A program made the position numbers and the translations under genes. From an uncultured Bacteroidota bacterium (GTDB lineage: Bacteria > Bacteroidota > Bacteroidia > Bacteroidales > P3), in the NCBI GenBank assembly GCA_902766265.1, contig CACXCY010000146.1, positions 1 to 9,828 of the forward strand: DNA of 9,828 nucleotides. Direction: 5' to 3'. The notes under the pieces were generated by a model that made no database searches, was not told where the DNA came from, and was given only the letters and a program-made list of their open reading frames with translations. Of this stretch, positions 7,781-9,828 are shown piece after piece (the first letter of the stretch is position 1; each line of letters begins with the position of its first letter).

Positions 7781-7813
7781 CTAACTCTAACCTAACTCTA
7801 ACCTAAGTCTAAC
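7781..7813. repeat. 11-bp tandem repeat, three units
   Basis: Plus-strand units are CTAACTCTAAC (7781-7791), CTAACTCTAAC (7792-7802) and CTAAGTCTAAC (7803-7813), the last with one change. Each unit is itself nearly a doubled CTAAC, so the minus strand reads as GTTAG/GTTAGA alternating. A TAACTTTG match begins 7 nt beyond the repeat on its queF side. It probably arose by slippage; a role as a regulator binding site cannot be judged from sequence. Confidence 0.85.
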
Positions 7814-7910
7814 TTTAGTCAAAGTTAAATTTCTCATCTTTTTCCATTTTTTTTCGGCTTTCTGCAACTCGGAGGTTCGATGTCGGTAATATTCGATGAG
7901 AATCAGTCTT

Positions 7911-8375
7911 TTATTTATGAAAACGATACTCTTTCAGTCGCTCTTCAGCCATCGCTTCATATTTTGTGCCGGGACGACCATAATTGGCGTATGGATAGAT
8001 GCTGATGCCGCCACGGGGAACAAAAAGGCCGATAACTTCAATATAGCGTGGGGCCATCAACTTGATCAAATCATCCATGATGATATTGACACAATCCTCG
8101 TGAAAATCACCGTGATTGCGAAACGAAAATAGATAGAGCTTCAAGCTCTTGCTCTCCACCATGCGCCGGTCGGGAATATACAATATCTTAATTTCGGCAA
8201 AATCGGGTTGTCCCGTGATGGGGCATAGCGATGTGAACTCGGGACAATTGAATTGTACCCAATAGTCTCTCTCCGGGTGCTGGTTTTCAAAACATTCAAG
8301 TACCTGCGGAGCATAAGTCTCGGGAATTTCGGACTTATGACCTAACGACTGTAAATTATCTTTCGTTCTATTCAT
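7911..8375 (-). CDS. queF: NADPH-dependent 7-cyano-7-deazaguanine reductase (preQ0 to preQ1)
   Basis: QueF reduces the nitrile of preQ0 to the aminomethyl of preQ1, the base that Tgt inserts into tRNA during queuosine synthesis. The 154-residue protein is the short, unimodular (YkvM-like) form with one T-fold domain. The catalytic Cys is C51 in FTSLCPITGQPDFA, with the proton-transfer Asp at D58. The diagnostic QueF motif ESKSLKLY is at 74-81, and FHEDCVN at 91-97 supplies the conserved His-Glu pair that binds substrate. The start ATG 8375 overlaps the queE stop as ATGA, so translation is probably coupled. It is the last gene of the que operon seen here. No residue typical of the family is missing. 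Confidence 0.96.
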   Translation of the reverse strand: MNRTKDNLQSLGHKSEIPETYAPQVLECFENQHPERDYWVQFNCPEFTSLCPITGQPDFAEIKILYIPDRRMVESKSLKLYLFSFRNHGDFHEDCVNIIMDDLIKLMAPRYIEVIGLFVPRGGISIYPYANYGRPGTKYEAMAEERLKEYRFHK

Positions 8376-8956
8376 TTAATATTAAGTATTTTATGTATTT
8401 GTAACGAAAGTGTCCAGCGAGGATCTTTCTTGATATAATCAATAGCGGCTTGTGTGATTGCGGCATTTCGGATGGGATCACCTGTGTCACAAGGTTGCAA
8501 AAAATAGCCGTGCGTACACTTGATGTGCGGATATATCAAAGGGTCGTGTTCTCCATCGAAAACCCACTTGATTTCATTAACATATTCCAATATCGGTTTA
8601 GCCGCAACGCCGACATAGGCATCTTTGGGTGAGAGTGTTATCCAATCAATATTTTGAGGCAGAGGATGACTCCCGTTGGTCTCCACAGCCACTTTTTTGC
8701 CAATGCTGTGAAGGGCATCAACAAAGCCATTGGTCAATTGCAACGATGGCTCGCCGCCTGTGACAACCACATATCTGGCTGGGTATTTGGCCACTTCGGA
8801 AACAATATCCTCATCGGTCATCTCGATACCACTTTCATGCTGAGTATCGCAAAACGGGCATTGGAGATTGCATCCACTCAACCTCACAAAAACAGCCACT
8901 TTTCCAGCATGATAGCCCTCGCCTTGCAGCGAGTAGAATATTTCATTTACCTTCAC
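8372..8956 (-). CDS. queE: 7-carboxy-7-deazaguanine synthase, radical SAM enzyme
   Basis: QueE rearranges 6-carboxy-5,6,7,8-tetrahydropterin to 7-carboxy-7-deazaguanine using a [4Fe-4S] cluster and S-adenosylmethionine. The 194-residue protein has the family opening VNEIFYSLQGEG (about 3-14), the cluster motif CNLQCPFC (Cys 29, 33 and 36, CxxxCxxC) and the SAM-binding TGGEPSLQ starting at 66. It ends SLQIHKILNIK, a usual QueE ending. The length is at the compact end of the family. The start is GTG at 8956, overlapping the queD stop as GTGA. The downstream queF overlap is ATGA. Both junctions suggest translational coupling within the queCDEF unit. Confidence 0.95.
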   Translation of the reverse strand: MKVNEIFYSLQGEGYHAGKVAVFVRLSGCNLQCPFCDTQHESGIEMTDEDIVSEVAKYPARYVVVTGGEPSLQLTNGFVDALHSIGKKVAVETNGSHPLPQNIDWITLSPKDAYVGVAAKPILEYVNEIKWVFDGEHDPLIYPHIKCTHGYFLQPCDTGDPIRNAAITQAAIDYIKKDPRWTLSLQIHKILNIK

Positions 8957-9321
8957 GGTTCGTCAATTTCATAGGTTGCCGTATTGCCTACCGTTTCCTG
9001 AACATCAACCCTATAGCAGTTGGGCACCTGCTGCTGGCACCAATAGGCAATATTCTCCGCCGTAGGATTGTAGCCGATAACATCATTGATTATCTGATGG
9101 TCAAGCCGATCCGTGATGCACGCTTTGATTTTAGAGAAATCCACCACCATGCCGTTGCGGTCTAATTCGCGCGCCTTGCAATAGATGGTAATATGCCAGT
9201 TGTGGCCGTGCAACTGCGCGCATTTGCTCGGATAATCCAACTCAAGGCGATGAGCCCCGGAGATTTCTATTTGTTTTGTTACGTAATACACCTTATGAGT
9301 GGTTTTAAATGAATAATTCAA
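8953..9321 (-). CDS. queD: 6-carboxy-5,6,7,8-tetrahydropterin synthase
   Basis: QueD, a PTPS/T-fold enzyme, converts 7,8-dihydroneopterin triphosphate to 6-carboxytetrahydropterin, the substrate of QueE. In the 122-residue reading the zinc ligands are H24 (SGAHRL), H38 and H40 (LHGHNW). The catalytic Cys is C34 in SKCAQLHGHNW, the LDHQ motif is at 73-76 and a late acidic residue, E109, lies in VQET. The first ten residues (MNYSFKTTHK) precede the usual QueD opening; the family normally begins near YYVTKQIEIS, so GTG 9291 (112 residues) is a real alternative start. The stop TGA overlaps the queE start by 4 nt. An AT-rich gap of 88 nt (9322-9409) separates it from queC. I found no clear TAnnTTTG box there, so cotranscription with queC is more likely than a separate promoter. 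Confidence 0.93.
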   Translation of the reverse strand: MNYSFKTTHKVYYVTKQIEISGAHRLELDYPSKCAQLHGHNWHITIYCKARELDRNGMVVDFSKIKACITDRLDHQIINDVIGYNPTAENIAYWCQQQVPNCYRVDVQETVGNTATYEIDEP

Positions 9322-9409
9322 TAAATTTATTCAACTATATATATGTTAGCAATATAGCATTATGATTTTTGAACTGATTTCGACTAATTGCAACCGTTAA
9401 TATAAAAAT

Positions 9410-9828
9410 TCAAGATGAATAAGTCGTAGGGTCAGGAACGCCCGCAAGCTGGAATGCCTGTCTGCGTTCGGTGCAGGTACCACAGGTGCCACAATGGTGT
9501 TCTTCGCCACGATAGCAGGAGTAAGTGTGGCCATAGTCGATGCCGAGCGCCGCACCACGCCGCACCAAGTCTGCTTTGGTGAGATTCGTGTATGGCGCAG
9601 CCAACCGCACACCTGCATAAGTTCCTGATTTCATGGCGCAATCCATAGCACTAACGAACTCCGGACAGCAATCGGGATAGATGGCGTGGTCTCCTCCATG
9701 GTTGGCTATCAACACACGGTTCAGTCCCCTACTCTCCGCCAATCCGCAGGCAATACTCAACATGATACCATTCCGAAAGGGAACCACGGTACTCTTCATA
9801 TTTTCCTCATCATAGTTTCCATTTGGGA
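9410..9828 (-). CDS. queC: 7-cyano-7-deazaguanine synthase, C-terminal part (5' end outside window)
   Basis: QueC uses ATP and ammonia to turn 7-carboxy-7-deazaguanine into preQ0. Only the last 138 residues are here; the N-terminal PP-loop that binds ATP lies beyond 9828. Visible landmarks are the family hallmark STVVPFRNGIMLS just after residue 10 of the visible part, HAIYPDCCPEFV, and the C-terminal zinc site SCYRGEEHHCGTCGTC with spacing C-x7-C-x2-C-x2-C. The open frame continues upstream of ATG 9799 to the window edge (PNGNYDEEN), so that ATG is internal, not the start. It is the first gene seen of the queC-queD-queE-queF string and ends 88 nt before queD. Confidence 0.96.
   Translation of the reverse strand, partial: PNGNYDEENMKSTVVPFRNGIMLSIACGLAESRGLNRVLIANHGGDHAIYPDCCPEFVSAMDCAMKSGTYAGVRLAAPYTNLTKADLVRRGAALGIDYGHTYSCYRGEEHHCGTCGTCTERRQAFQLAGVPDPTTYSS

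Larger units (their letters stand above)
7444..7910. other. 467-nt intergenic region between queF and gcvP
   Basis: No coding sequence is supported here. It holds three minus-strand matches to TAnnTTTG, at 7612-7605 (TAACTTTG), 7653-7646 (TATTTTTG) and 7827-7820 (TAACTTTG); a three-unit 11-bp tandem repeat at 7781-7813; a C6T6 run at 7750-7761; an A6T4 tract at 7771-7780; and T8 at 7847-7854. The part nearest gcvP (7444 to about 7598) would be a leader of roughly 155 nt. No convincing intrinsic terminator for queF was found: sequence just after its stop has no strong stem followed by U-rich minus-strand RNA. Confidence 0.7.

Noticed and set aside
7876..7900. Direct repeat TTCGATG twice near the queF end
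   Set aside because: Only 7 bp in two copies, with no array, spacer pattern or mobile-element context.
7831..7902. Inverted repeat TTCTCATC (7831-7838) and GATGAGAA (7895-7902)
   Set aside because: An 8-bp match 56 nt apart is expected about once by chance in a region this size, and no U tract follows it for a queF terminator.
9322..9409. preQ1 riboswitch between queC and queD
   Set aside because: The 88-nt gap has no preQ1-I or preQ1-II pattern such as the C-rich loop plus A-rich tail, and its position inside the operon is not where one is expected.

Overview
The window reads as ordinary chromosome of a Bacteroidales bacterium, most likely Prevotella-like. The reasons are candidate promoters of the Bacteroidetes type (-7 box TAnnTTTG, e.g. 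TAACTTTG upstream of gcvP and TATTTTTG upstream of the ZIP gene), little use of Shine-Dalgarno sequences, a single-chain glycine dehydrogenase, and the character of the proteins. Genus is inference. All nine supported genes lie on the minus strand, so transcription runs from high to low coordinates. There is no tRNA, rRNA, insertion sequence, phage gene or CRISPR array.

Region A (9828 to 7911) is a queuosine-precursor operon read in the order queC (5' end cut off by the window edge), queD, queE, queF. QueD makes carboxytetrahydropterin from dihydroneopterin triphosphate, QueE (radical SAM) makes 7-carboxy-7-deazaguanine, QueC converts it to preQ0, and QueF reduces preQ0 to preQ1. queD/queE and queE/queF overlap by 4 nt (GTGA and ATGA).

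Region B (7910 to 7444) is a 467-nt gap with candidate -7 boxes, homopolymer runs and a three-copy 11-bp tandem repeat. It probably holds the end of the que transcript and the promoter and leader of gcvP.

Region C (7443 to 4597) is gcvP, the decarboxylating P-protein of the glycine cleavage system. It is followed by a hairpin that is fully paired only in minus-strand RNA.

Region D (4434 to 1) is a tight gene string: ZIP-family metal transporter, a GT2 glycosyltransferase with a long membrane C-terminus, prfB (release factor 2), and the first 211 codons of a secreted protein of unknown function. The glycosyltransferase stop overlaps the prfB start (ATGA), and prfB stops 1 nt before the next likely start. 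prfB needs a +1 programmed frameshift at an in-frame UGA, so any single-frame reading of it is truncated.

The items most worth a second look are the glycosyltransferase fused to what looks like a catalytically gutted polyprenyl-phosphate sugar-phosphotransferase, the prfB frameshift cassette with an RF2-decoded stop at the prfB start, and the tandem repeat upstream of gcvP. I see no clear new defence or mobile system here.
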